The notes under the pieces were generated by a model. It saw nothing but the letters and a program-made list of their open reading frames with translations. It ran no database searches and was not told the origin of the DNA. The position numbers were made by a program, and so were the translations under genes. A stretch of 10,265 bases of DNA from Chitinophagaceae bacterium (GTDB taxonomy: Bacteria > Bacteroidota > Bacteroidia > Chitinophagales > Chitinophagaceae): positions 1 to 10,265 of the forward strand of contig JAHEZB010000034.1 in assembly GCA_023251285.1 (NCBI GenBank). The letters run 5' to 3'. Below are positions 1 to 7,534 of this stretch, piece by piece. Position 1 is the first letter of the stretch. Each line of letters begins with the position of its first letter.

Positions 1-987
1 TTCCGCAAAAAAGTATGGATTGCTGTAAGCATCACTTCATTAATGGTGGTATTTCTTTTCCTGTTTCAGATTTTGTTTAACGTCCTTTTATTAATTCTTG
101 CCGGCGCATTAATTGCACTTTATTTTTATGGAGTAGCCGGAATTTTTGAAAGAAAATTCCATTGCTCTTCAAGAACGGCAATTATACTTTCTGTTATTAT
201 AAATTTGCTGCTTTTGGCCGGAACAGTTTGGTTTATTGGAGCAAGAATTCAGGCACAAACTTCAGAACTTGCGCAAACCCTTCCTTCTACAATAGGACAA
301 GTAAAAGAACAGATCGGCAGTACCGCACTTGGCAGCCAGTTACTTCAGCAATTCAATGCCTCAGGCGATTCTACCAAAACCTTGTCCATGGTAAAGCGCT
401 TTTTTTCGTCCAGTTTTGGCATTCTCAGCGATCTGTATATTGTAGCACTCATCGCCATTTTTTTTATCGTTTCGCCAAAGGTTTACACAGATGGGATGAT
501 TAAATTACTTCCTGCAAAAGCAAAAGAGAAAGGCGCTGATATTATCGATAAGATTGGAGATATTTTGAAAAAGTGGTTGAAAGCGCAATTGTTCGGAATG
601 CTTTTTATCGGTGTATTAACGGCAATAGGGCTGCTCATTATTGGGATTCCAATGGTTCTTCCATTATCTATCATAGCCGGTTTGCTCAATGTTATCCCCA
701 ATTTCGGGCCATTGATTGCGTTGGTTCCCGGAGTTTTAATTGGTTTGTTGCAAAGTACCACCACAGCCATAATCATTGCCTGCATGTACACTTTTATCCA
801 AATCATTCAAACAGCAGTTTCCCAGCCGTTGCTTCAAAAAAAAATGATCAATATTTCGCCGGCATTGGTAATTATCGGCCAGGTCGCTTTTGGTTTATTA
901 GCCGGTTTCTGGGGAGTTTTACTCGCAACGCCGCTTATTGCCATTTTGATAATTCTTATTCAGGAACTTTATATAAAGGAACAATAA
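1..987 (+). CDS. AI-2E/PerM-family membrane transporter, 5' end outside window
   Basis: This is a polytopic inner-membrane protein of the AI-2E transporter (PF01594, YdiK/PerM/TqsA) family. Family members export small molecules, or possibly ions; the substrate here cannot be told. The frame is open from base 1, and hydrophobic sequence continues upstream of the first ATG (43), so the gene very likely starts before the window. 328 residues are visible, slightly fewer than the usual 340-370. Counting from base 1, hydrophobic pairs near the N-terminus are followed by a soluble stretch (about 85-140, with QTSELAQTLPS). A set of C-terminal helices carries the family signature GLLNVIPNFGPLIALVPG. 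The stop is TAA at 985-987. A PRC-barrel gene follows after 74 bp on the same strand, with no strong terminator between, so co-transcription is possible. Family assignment is firm; function is not. Confidence 0.9.
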   Translation, partial: FRKKVWIAVSITSLMVVFLFLFQILFNVLLLILAGALIALYFYGVAGIFERKFHCSSRTAIILSVIINLLLLAGTVWFIGARIQAQTSELAQTLPSTIGQVKEQIGSTALGSQLLQQFNASGDSTKTLSMVKRFFSSSFGILSDLYIVALIAIFFIVSPKVYTDGMIKLLPAKAKEKGADIIDKIGDILKKWLKAQLFGMLFIGVLTAIGLLIIGIPMVLPLSIIAGLLNVIPNFGPLIALVPGVLIGLLQSTTTAIIIACMYTFIQIIQTAVSQPLLQKKMINISPALVIIGQVAFGLLAGFWGVLLATPLIAILIILIQELYIKEQ

Positions 988-1061
988 AAAATGGTTCGTT
1001 TTTTTTTGGAATAATGATTGCACTTCTCTTCATTTATTCTTCAATTTTAAAAACGCATTTT

Positions 1062-1829
1062 ATGAAACACAGTCTTAATGAATTAGAAGGATTCACGTTG
1101 AAAGAAACCGATGGGGATATCGGCAAAGTAGAAGATTTTTATTTTGACGATCAGAGTTGGACCATCCGGTATTTGGTTGTAAGGACCGGTGGTTGGCTCT
1201 CCGGCCGAAAGGTGCTGATTTCACCTTCCGTATTACAACAACCAGATTGGGAAAATAAAACATTTCCGGTTAATCTTACAAAAACACAAATTGAAAATAG
1301 CCCTGACATTGATACCGATAAGCCAGTTTCGCGACAGCAGGAAGAACAACTGGCTTCCTATTATCCCTGGGAAGGATATTGGGGAGGCGACCCCGATGAA
1401 CATGGGGCAGGAATATTTGGAACAATGCCTAGTGAACTTTATGAAAGTGAAAATGTGCCCGTAGAGAACGCCGGAAATACTGTAACTGACGAACACAGTG
1501 ATCCCCATCTAAGAAGCGCGGATGAAGTGAAAGGCTATGCCATCCATACCACAGACGGGCAAGTCGGAAAAGTGGATGATTTTATTGTAGATGATAGAAA
1601 CTGGAAAATCAGCTATCTGGTAGTAGATACCGGAACCTGGCTCGATAGGGACAAGGTTTTATTGTCCACTAAATGGATTACCGGGGTTAAATGGGATAAT
1701 TCGGTAGTGATCGTAAACATTTCTACTGATGCTGTACAAAATAGTCCGGATTATGATGATTCGCAATTGAATAATGATGTTTATGAAAAGAATTTGTATG
1801 ATCATTATGGAAAAGATATGACCGCATAA
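1062..1829 (+). CDS. Tandem PRC-barrel domain protein
   Basis: A predicted soluble protein of 255 residues built from two PRC-barrel domains, about residues 4-84 and 151-233, joined by an acidic, Trp/Tyr/Gly-containing linker. The two halves match closely. GDIGKVEDFYFDDQSWTIRYLVV in the first corresponds to GQVGKVDDFIVDDRNWKISYLVV in the second, and each ends in a motif like NSPDID or NSPDYD. PRC-barrels are small beta-barrels found in the photosynthetic reaction centre H subunit and the RNA-processing protein RimM; stand-alone bacterial copies are often stress-associated and of unknown role. No signal peptide is seen. I chose ATG 1062 because homology to the domain starts right after it. An upstream in-frame ATG at 1014 would add 16 mostly hydrophobic residues and is less likely. 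The frame stays open further upstream only as a shadow of the transporter gene. Confidence 0.85.
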   Translation: MKHSLNELEGFTLKETDGDIGKVEDFYFDDQSWTIRYLVVRTGGWLSGRKVLISPSVLQQPDWENKTFPVNLTKTQIENSPDIDTDKPVSRQQEEQLASYYPWEGYWGGDPDEHGAGIFGTMPSELYESENVPVENAGNTVTDEHSDPHLRSADEVKGYAIHTTDGQVGKVDDFIVDDRNWKISYLVVDTGTWLDRDKVLLSTKWITGVKWDNSVVIVNISTDAVQNSPDYDDSQLNNDVYEKNLYDHYGKDMTA

Positions 1830-2001
1830 TAGCCAAAAGCTTCGGTTTATTTTTCAATAAAAAATGCAAAAGCAATTTTCCAGTTGATGCAACTGTTTCA
1901 ACAAAGCAATAAATATCGTTGATTCATGTTTCTATTTTCAAAATATAAACAAGTATGCCCGGAAGCATGCCAAAGTTTATTTTTACATAAAAAACAAAAT
2001 C

Positions 2002-2601
2002 ATGAACGCTTTGATTATTGTGGATGTTCAAAACGATTTTTTGCCCGGTGGCCTACTTGCTGTAAACGAAGGGGATACAATCATTCCGGCGATCAATACT
2101 TTGCAAAATGATTTTGATCTCGTGGTCGCTACTCAGGATTGGCATCCTGCAGATCATAAAAGTTTTGCTTCTGCGCATCCCGGAAAAAAAGTCTTTGATG
2201 AAATAAATTTGGACGGACTTCCACAGGTTTTATGGCCCGACCATTGCGTGCAGGAAAGTTATGGCGCTCAATTTTCTTCACTTTTGCATACAAAAAAAAT
2301 CGAAGCGATCTTCAGAAAAGGAATGGATAAAAATATAGACAGCTACAGCGGTTTTTTTGATAATGGCAAAAAGAAAGCTACGGGTATGGGCGACTATCTG
2401 AAAGGAAGAGGCGTAACGGAAATCTCGGTTTGTGGACTGGCAGCAGATTATTGTGTGTATTTTACCGCCCTCGACGGGATGGAACTTGGTTTTGAATCAA
2501 CAATAGTTGCGAATGCTACAAAACCGATTCATCCCGAAAATTTTAAAAAACTATTGGAAAATTTTCAGAAAAAAGAGAAGCAAAATCGCATAAGCTTTTA
2601 G
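2002..2601 (+). CDS. pncA: Nicotinamidase PncA
   Basis: This 199-residue protein is a cysteine hydrolase of the isochorismatase-like fold. It hydrolyses nicotinamide to nicotinate and ammonia in the NAD salvage pathway, in the cytoplasm. The N-terminus ALIIVDVQNDFLPGG carries the catalytic Asp8. Lys106 (in FRKGMD) and the nucleophile Cys151 (in GLAADYC) complete the triad. The metal ligands are Asp46 and His48 (TQDWH) and His81 (WPDHC), with His52 nearby. Length and motif spacing match E. coli and mycobacterial PncA. The ATG at 2002 starts directly at the conserved beta-strand, so the start is secure; its leader is A-rich with no Shine-Dalgarno. The gene stands alone, 172 bp after the PRC-barrel gene, and ends just before a bidirectional terminator. 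All key residues are present, so an active enzyme is expected. Confidence 0.95.
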   Translation: MNALIIVDVQNDFLPGGLLAVNEGDTIIPAINTLQNDFDLVVATQDWHPADHKSFASAHPGKKVFDEINLDGLPQVLWPDHCVQESYGAQFSSLLHTKKIEAIFRKGMDKNIDSYSGFFDNGKKKATGMGDYLKGRGVTEISVCGLAADYCVYFTALDGMELGFESTIVANATKPIHPENFKKLLENFQKKEKQNRISF

Positions 2602-2611
2602 TCATTTTAAT

Positions 2612-2641
2612 AATAAAGGCTGCCTTCCGGCAACCTTTATT
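2612..2641. terminator. Bidirectional intrinsic terminator hairpin
   Basis: A 13-position stem with one mismatch (2612-2624 against 2629-2641) closes a TTCC loop. It lies 10 bp after the pncA stop and 15 bp after the stop of the convergent minus-strand gene. Both flanks are A/T-rich (CTTTATTT on the plus side, CTTTATTATT on the minus side), so the one hairpin can end transcription from both directions. Confidence 0.8.
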
Positions 2642-2656
2642 TAAAAACAAATTTTC

Positions 2657-3037
2657 TTATGGATTTCCCTCGTGAGTCTGCCGTTGTGGCCTGAGCGTTT
2701 CTTCCACTTCATTTTTAAATTTAGTGTACTGATCTGCTGTAAAAATAGTTTGTAATCTCGCATCCCTGTCCTGCATCAGCTTTTGAAAAGCGCTTCTGTC
2801 AGGTCTGTTGCCGGATGCCTGTGCGTCCTGGAACATTTTCATTTGTGCTGTGTAATAATCGGTAAAAACACTATCCGTGCGGCTTGCCTGCGAAGCATCC
2901 AGGTTTAAGGGCGTAGTAATTTTGTCCATTGTTGCTTTTACTCTTTCAGGTACGGTGCGGCGTTGCATTCCCTGGGCATAAATGCCCGTTGTTGCGATTA
3001 AAATTAACGCAAACAACATGCTCATTTTTCTTTTCAT
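2657..3037 (-). CDS. Secreted Spy/CpxP-like small helical protein
   Basis: A 126-residue exported protein. Residues 1-21 form a signal peptide (MKRK, hydrophobic core, then a likely cut after IYA before QG). The mature part is short, charged and predicted helical. It has two motifs resembling the LTxxQ repeats of Spy/CpxP: LNLDASQ at 44-50 and FTADQYTKF at 99-107. Spy/CpxP proteins are periplasmic chaperones or stress sensors, and related CnrX proteins sense metals. No His- or Cys-rich metal site is evident here, so a chaperone or adaptor role is as likely as metal sensing. It is the last gene of the minus-strand cluster, 49 bp after another protein of the same general type, and is followed by the hairpin at 2612-2641. 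The family call rests on motif pattern and architecture and is moderately sure. Confidence 0.65.
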   Translation of the reverse strand: MKRKMSMLFALILIATTGIYAQGMQRRTVPERVKATMDKITTPLNLDASQASRTDSVFTDYYTAQMKMFQDAQASGNRPDRSAFQKLMQDRDARLQTIFTADQYTKFKNEVEETLRPQRQTHEGNP

Positions 3038-3086
3038 GAATTTTTAATTTTTGTTTTTTTAAAGTTATTATATGAAAAATTTAAAA

Positions 3087-3584
3087 TTATTTCTTGTTTT
3101 CCCGGTTATCTTTCCCAGGGCGGCCAACCATTCTTGTCACTACTTTTTTTATCACAGAATCGAACTTCTGCGTTTGTTCAGGCGTGCAAATATTTCTGAT
3201 GTTTTTAAAGTAATTGAACATTTGCATATCTAATGTTCTTTGTTTTTGAGCAATGGCATCCGCATCTGCTTTTATTAATGAATCCGGCAGGTTTGAAGAA
3301 TCAATTAACCCATAAAAGTCTTTCTTTGCATTTCTTACTTCATTAAATAAAGGCTTTACTTTTTCCATTTGTTCCTTTCTCAAAAGTTGGTATTTGTCCA
3401 ACTGGTCTTTGGAAAAACCAACTTCATTTTGAAGAGAAGTGTACATGCCATTTGTTTCGTGGTTTCTGGATCTTCTGTCAGCAGGTTTACCGAGCAAAAT
3501 AAAAAATACCAGCATCACAATATTGGTTATCAAAAGGAAAAGGATAATCGTAACAAGAGATTTTGTTTTCGTAGTTTGGTTCAT
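3087..3584 (-). CDS. Membrane-anchored Spy/CpxP (CnrX-like) periplasmic protein
   Basis: A 165-residue protein with an N-terminal membrane anchor (about residues 10-32) and a helical periplasmic domain. The domain carries two LTxxQ-like motifs, FSKDQLDKYQ at 57-66 and CTPEQTQKF at 133-141. This is the layout of the Spy/CpxP and heavy-metal sensor (CnrX/ZraP-like) families: an anchored four-helix hairpin facing the periplasm. The only His in the domain is His42 and the only Cys is Cys133, so a classical CnrX metal site is not obvious. The C-terminus is basic (GRPGKDNRENKK). Its ATG overlaps the stop of the upstream candidate anti-sigma gene by one base (TAATG, 3582-3586), so the two are probably translationally coupled and may work together. 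The family call is good; the ligand or partner is unknown. Confidence 0.72.
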   Translation of the reverse strand: MNQTTKTKSLVTIILFLLITNIVMLVFFILLGKPADRRSRNHETNGMYTSLQNEVGFSKDQLDKYQLLRKEQMEKVKPLFNEVRNAKKDFYGLIDSSNLPDSLIKADADAIAQKQRTLDMQMFNYFKNIRNICTPEQTQKFDSVIKKVVTRMVGRPGKDNRENKK

Positions 3585-3925
3585 TATGGTTTTGTATTTA
3601 CAAATTCATAAAAATTAGAACTCACCAGGTTGTATTCGTCTGCTGTGGCAAGTTCATTATTTTGTTGTGATATAGAATTTGTTGTGGAGTTTGTCGAAGT
3701 TGATGAAGAAAAAATCACTGCTGCATTAATAATAACAATCAAGCAAATGCATGCAAATGAAACCATCGGCTTTGCTACAAAAGAAGAAATCTCTTCCCAG
3801 GTACTTTTTTGATTTTGCATCCTTGCTTCTAATCGGGTGAAGAAAAACGGCCGTGGGGATGCTTTTTCAATTCCATCAAAACTCTTCAATGCTTCTTCAA
3901 TTTTCTTATTGAATTTTTCTTCCAT
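3584..3925 (-). CDS. Small single-pass membrane protein, candidate anti-sigma factor
   Basis: A 113-residue protein of no family I can name with certainty. Residues 1-49 are charged and predicted cytoplasmic, including the motif SPRPFFFTRLEARM (23-36). Residues about 50-73 form one transmembrane helix. The remaining 40 residues are Ser/Thr/Asn-rich and would lie in the periplasm. This topology, and the position directly after an ECF sigma gene, is what an anti-sigma factor would have: the cytoplasmic helices bind the sigma factor and the tail receives a signal. There is no recognisable zinc-binding (HxxxCxxC) anti-sigma domain and no FecR domain, so the role is inferred from context. It is translationally coupled to the anchored Spy-like gene, and an ECF-type promoter lies about 95 bp upstream of its ATG. 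Confidence 0.7.
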   Translation of the reverse strand: MEEKFNKKIEEALKSFDGIEKASPRPFFFTRLEARMQNQKSTWEEISSFVAKPMVSFACICLIVIINAAVIFSSSTSTNSTTNSISQQNNELATADEYNLVSSNFYEFVNTKP

Positions 3926-4019
3926 GATTTTTATTTTTTTTATTAGAAAGTTGATCTGATGTATTTTAAATTTTACTTTTTATTGTAAGACATTCATCTT
4001 CGTTTATTTACCTTTTTTA

Positions 4020-4044
4020 GACGCTGTTTCATCAAAAAACCTTC
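4020..4044 (-). promoter_or_regulatory. Candidate ECF sigma promoter for the anti-sigma/Spy-like genes
   Basis: Read on the minus strand, GAAGG (4044-4040) is followed by a 16-nt spacer starting with six T and then CGTC (4023-4020), continuing TAA. GAA-rich -35 and CGTC -10 boxes about 16 nt apart, with T residues after the -35, are the known architecture of ECF sigma promoters. The element sits in the 135-bp gap after the sigma gene, which gives a leader of roughly 85-90 nt before ATG 3925. The same element with identical boxes and spacing precedes the barrel gene at 7535-7559. Confidence 0.6.
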
Positions 4045-4060
4045 ATGCTTTTTCTTATTG

Positions 4061-4633
4061 TTAATCCAATTTTTCATAATATTCTTTCAAATTTTTTTGC
4101 AAATTTTTTTTTGCTCTTTGAAGCAACGCATCTACAGCAGATTCAGTGCATTCCATTACTTCAGCAATTTCACGATAACTTAAATTCTCAGTTTTGTTCA
4201 GGATAAAAGCGGTTTTTTGATTTACCGGCAATTGGTCTACTGCTTTAAAAAGAATAGCTGCATTTTCTTTATTTTCCATCTTTACCCCGGGGTGAAAAAA
4301 ATCCGGCGGTTCAATCATTTGGCCATCATTTTTCCCATACAAACTCTGGATAAACGCAAATCTTTTTTTTCTCTTTTTCTTCCTGATGTGATCCAGTGCC
4401 TTTGACACGGTGATCCTGTAAAGCCATGTAGAAAATTTTGATTCTTCCTTAAAAGATAAAATTGATTCGTACACCTGCATAAACACTTCCTGAGCTGTAT
4501 CTTCAGCATCTTCCATATTTTGTAAAAGACCTAACGCAGTATTGTAAACCATACCTTGCCAGGTTTCTACCACTATTTTAAAAGCTTCCCTGTCTTTTTT
4601 TTTCAGCAGGGCAATCAATTCCCTTTCATTCAA
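4061..4633 (-). CDS. ECF-family RNA polymerase sigma factor (TTG start)
   Basis: A 190-residue group 4 (ECF, SigW/RpoE-like) sigma factor. Region 2, about residues 20-88, contains DAEDTAQEVFMQVYESI and FSTWLYRITVSKALDHIRK, which bind core polymerase and the -10 element. A short linker leads to region 4, about 128-180, whose helix-turn-helix LSYREIAEVMECTESAVDALLQRAKKNL reads the -35. No anti-sigma or receiver domain is fused. The frame has no ATG at a suitable place: the N-terminus typical of the family (NERELIALLKKKDREAF) follows a TTG at 4633-4631, so TTG is the likely start. A nearby ATG (4629) is out of frame. The gene begins 17 nt after the stop of the barrel gene and is probably co-transcribed with it. 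Its likely targets are the two GAAGG-N16-CGTC promoters in this cluster. Confidence 0.93.
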   Translation of the reverse strand: MNERELIALLKKKDREAFKIVVETWQGMVYNTALGLLQNMEDAEDTAQEVFMQVYESILSFKEESKFSTWLYRITVSKALDHIRKKKRKKRFAFIQSLYGKNDGQMIEPPDFFHPGVKMENKENAAILFKAVDQLPVNQKTAFILNKTENLSYREIAEVMECTESAVDALLQRAKKNLQKNLKEYYEKLD

Positions 4634-4650
4634 AGCAACGTGTTTATATA

Positions 4651-7512
4651 CTAAAGTGAAGGTCCGCCTGGGCCACGATTTCCACCAAATGGCATCTGAC
4701 CGGGGCCACCGAATCTGCGAAAATTCCTCTCGCCATCCTGATTGGTTTGAGGCTTTCCTTTTCCGAAGTTCCTCAATTTGTAGGTAAATGTCAGCATAAA
4801 ATATTGTTGCAATACCTGGTTCTGCACATCCTGTATGTAAGAATCTGTCACATTACGCGTGATGCTTTTGTTTTGTTTTAGTAAATCAAAAACCGAAAGT
4901 TTCAATTCGCCATTTTGATTCTTTAAAAATTTTTGTCCGATGGCAATATTCCATAACCAAAAGTTCGTATTCAATCCAGCCGATAATCCTTTATAAGTTT
5001 CATTCGATAAATCATTGTTAAAGAAGAATCCCTTTTTTGTAAGGAGGTTTGCACTTACTCCGGCTGAAGAAGTGAAATAATTATTGTTGAGCGAAGGTTG
5101 AATCGTATTTTTTACGGTATTGATATTTGCAGAATAAGACAAATTAAAATCAACATATTCACTGATATTACTTGACAAAACTGCACCTATATTGTAATTG
5201 AAATTGTTGGAAACGTTTTTAATATTATTCAGTAAGCCCGGAAGCTTTGAATAACTGATGCCGCCATTCCAGTTCAAATTAGATTTCATAAATGTTAAAG
5301 GCATTCCGAAAGTAAAGAAAGACCTGGCGCTAATATATCCATTCAAATTTACAGGTTTTGAAATCTGAGAACCTCTATGAAGCGTGATCGTATTTGACAA
5401 CACCGAATCTTTAGATGCAGTATAGGTTGCATTTGCTACGTAATCATTTGTCGATTGCAGGAAAACATTGGCAAAAAAGGTTTTGCTTTTCGGTGCATCT
5501 GTATAATTATATCGCAAAATCACCCTATTAGAATATTGTTGTTGCAGATCAGGATTTCCGGTGGATAAAAAAAGTGGATTTGAGTTATTAATAACATTCT
5601 GCAATTGATTTACAGATGGAGGCGATACCGATCCACGATAGATAACCCTTAAATTACTTTTTGAAGAAAATTTAAATCTTGCAAAAGCATTTGCAAGAAA
5701 ATTACTGTAAGTATTATCAATATGCCCGGCCTGGGGAAATACCTGGTCACTTTTTAATTCACTATACTGATAAGAAACACCCGCAGACAACATGTTATTT
5801 CTGTCGCCGTTGCGAATGGTAATTCCTGCATTTTGTGTATTATAAGTATTATTAAAAACATTGCTGAGGCTGGTATCTAACAAAGAATATTTAGAATCAA
5901 TGTTGTCAAAATAATAAGTGCGCTGATCTGCCTGGCTTGTCTGGAAAGCCGGATTATAATTCGCTTGTATTTGCGTTTTTTGTCCGATTGGTTCTGTGTA
6001 AACCAAATTAAAACTATACTGATTTACGTTGCTTTTTTGATTCGATACTTGTTTAGTAGTATCTGTAGACAAAGGTTTATAATACTCGTTTACAGCGTTT
6101 AAAAAATTCTGGCCGTTTTTATTATTAAAATTGGTGTTTATTCCGAGAGAAATACTGCGCCCTCGTTTTGGAAAAGCATGCCGGTACAAAACTTCATTAC
6201 TGATGCTGTAGCCATGATTATCGCTGGTGAGGTCATTTGCTGTTCTGCTGGAAGTATCGAGGCGCTCCGGATCTACATAAAAGTTTCCGTTTACAAAATT
6301 GGTAGAATTGTTTGTTTGAAAATTCAGATTCGAAGCGATTAAAAGTGTATTGGCAGAATCGATTTTATAATTCAACCTGAAATTAGCCCGGTTATTATTG
6401 TTATGCGCGTCTGAAAGTGTATTTTCATCATAATAAGAGCTGCTGTCTTTCTTCAAAATATTTTGCTGTTGAACCGTTTGGTTATTGGAAGTATTGCTGT
6501 TATTGAAAAAGTAGCTGGCGGTTACATCGATTTTCTTTCCCCAGGCATCACTGTAATTGATGCCAATCGCATCGGTTTTTGCAATACCATTTTGTTGCCC
6601 TACTGTAAAGTTTCCTGCTCCTCCGCCTCTTTGTCCGCCACCGCCACGACGGCCTGCGCCGGAAACACCCAGTAGATCCTGCGAAGAAAAATTCTGCTGA
6701 TTTACATTATTAAATAATCCAACTAATGAAATTCTTCGTGCATTATTGAAAAAACTGACATTTCCACCCGCACTATACCGATCGTCGGTTCCGTATCCAG
6801 CATAGATGCGTCCAAATTGGCCGGTACGCATATCTTTTTTTGTTACAATATTGATCGCTTTCGTTGTATTTCCATCGTCAAAGCCCGTAAGTTGTGCCTG
6901 GTCGCTGAGTTTATCAAAAACCTGGATTTTATCAATCACTTCCGAAGGAAGATTGCGAAGCGTGGCGGTCGCATCGGTTCCAAAAAAATCGCGTCCATCA
7001 ACTGTTACTTTTTGAACAGTTTCGCCCTGCGCAGTTACCGTACCACTTTTATCTACAGTAATTCCAGGCATTTTTTTAATAAGATCTTCTGCTGTGGCAT
7101 CCGGATTTACTTTATACTGGCTTGCTGCAAATTGCACAGTATCGTTAATGACTTTTACCGCTGAATTATCTTTAATCACAACAGTAGCAAGAGTTTCAGC
7201 GCTTTTGGACATATTCACATTTCCAACATTTATATCCTGGCCGGCTACTGCTATTTTTTTTGAAAAATTAGAATAACCAACCGAAGAAACTGATAAAGTA
7301 TAAGATCCAGCGCCGACATTTTTAAAAGTAAAATCGCCTTCCGAATCACTTACGGTTAGCAATGCTTTAGCAGTAGAATCAGCCGGAGATAATTTAATTG
7401 TTGCATTTGATAAAGGAGTACTGGTTGACGCATCTTCAATGGTTCCCGAAACGGATTGTGCACTTGCATTCAAAGAGATAATTGCCAGCAGAAGGGTAAG
7501 AATTTTATACAT
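4651..7512 (-). CDS. Outer-membrane beta-barrel protein, TonB-receptor-like (CarboxypepD_reg + plug + OMP_b-brl)
   Basis: A 953-residue outer-membrane protein. Residues 1-19 are a signal peptide (MYKILTLLLAIISLNASA before QS). Residues about 20-100 form a carboxypeptidase-regulatory-like beta domain (SGTIEDASTSTPLSNATI... GSYTLSVSSVGY). Residues about 110-225 form a plug-like domain (AEDLIKKMPGITVDKSG, VTVDGRDFFGTD, LPSEVIDKIQVFD). The rest is a large barrel rich in Asn, Ser and aromatic residues. A Gly/Arg-rich stretch occurs at 285-300 and a Gly/Pro-rich tail closes the protein after the last strand. It resembles Bacteroidota outer-membrane beta-barrel family proteins often annotated as TonB-dependent receptors; no TonB box or SusD partner is seen, so transport is unproven. 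I prefer ATG 7512 to ATG 7548: it places the signal peptide at the N-terminus, and 7548 falls inside a predicted promoter. It is the first gene of the sigma-factor cluster. Confidence 0.9.
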   Translation of the reverse strand: MYKILTLLLAIISLNASAQSVSGTIEDASTSTPLSNATIKLSPADSTAKALLTVSDSEGDFTFKNVGAGSYTLSVSSVGYSNFSKKIAVAGQDINVGNVNMSKSAETLATVVIKDNSAVKVINDTVQFAASQYKVNPDATAEDLIKKMPGITVDKSGTVTAQGETVQKVTVDGRDFFGTDATATLRNLPSEVIDKIQVFDKLSDQAQLTGFDDGNTTKAINIVTKKDMRTGQFGRIYAGYGTDDRYSAGGNVSFFNNARRISLVGLFNNVNQQNFSSQDLLGVSGAGRRGGGGQRGGGAGNFTVGQQNGIAKTDAIGINYSDAWGKKIDVTASYFFNNSNTSNNQTVQQQNILKKDSSSYYDENTLSDAHNNNNRANFRLNYKIDSANTLLIASNLNFQTNNSTNFVNGNFYVDPERLDTSSRTANDLTSDNHGYSISNEVLYRHAFPKRGRSISLGINTNFNNKNGQNFLNAVNEYYKPLSTDTTKQVSNQKSNVNQYSFNLVYTEPIGQKTQIQANYNPAFQTSQADQRTYYFDNIDSKYSLLDTSLSNVFNNTYNTQNAGITIRNGDRNNMLSAGVSYQYSELKSDQVFPQAGHIDNTYSNFLANAFARFKFSSKSNLRVIYRGSVSPPSVNQLQNVINNSNPLFLSTGNPDLQQQYSNRVILRYNYTDAPKSKTFFANVFLQSTNDYVANATYTASKDSVLSNTITLHRGSQISKPVNLNGYISARSFFTFGMPLTFMKSNLNWNGGISYSKLPGLLNNIKNVSNNFNYNIGAVLSSNISEYVDFNLSYSANINTVKNTIQPSLNNNYFTSSAGVSANLLTKKGFFFNNDLSNETYKGLSAGLNTNFWLWNIAIGQKFLKNQNGELKLSVFDLLKQNKSITRNVTDSYIQDVQNQVLQQYFMLTFTYKLRNFGKGKPQTNQDGERNFRRFGGPGQMPFGGNRGPGGPSL

Positions 7513-7534
7513 AAAAATATTAATTAAAACATTT

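Noticed and set aside
986..1012. A6-loop-T run after the transporter stop as a terminator.
   Set aside because: The stem is only A-T pairs and would be too weak; the gap to the PRC-barrel gene may simply be read through.
573..1061. Long open frame upstream of and in frame with the PRC-barrel gene, overlapping the transporter gene.
   Set aside because: The translation is a Cys/His/Tyr-rich shadow of the membrane protein gene and shows no domain; the transporter frame is clearly the coding one.
1838..1850. Palindromic AAGCTT-centred sequence after the PRC-barrel gene as a terminator.
   Set aside because: It has no loop and no T-tract directly after it.
3994..4032. A 12-codon minus-strand ORF with a basic product (MKQRLKKVNKRR) in the gap after the sigma gene, possibly a leader peptide.
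   Set aside because: Its ATG lies inside the spacer of the predicted ECF promoter, so it would not be on that transcript, and no other support exists.
4592..4600. Run of nine A on the coding strand near the start of the sigma gene as a slippage or phase-variation site.
   Set aside because: It encodes plain Lys codons in an AT-rich gene; similar runs occur elsewhere in the window and the frame is intact.
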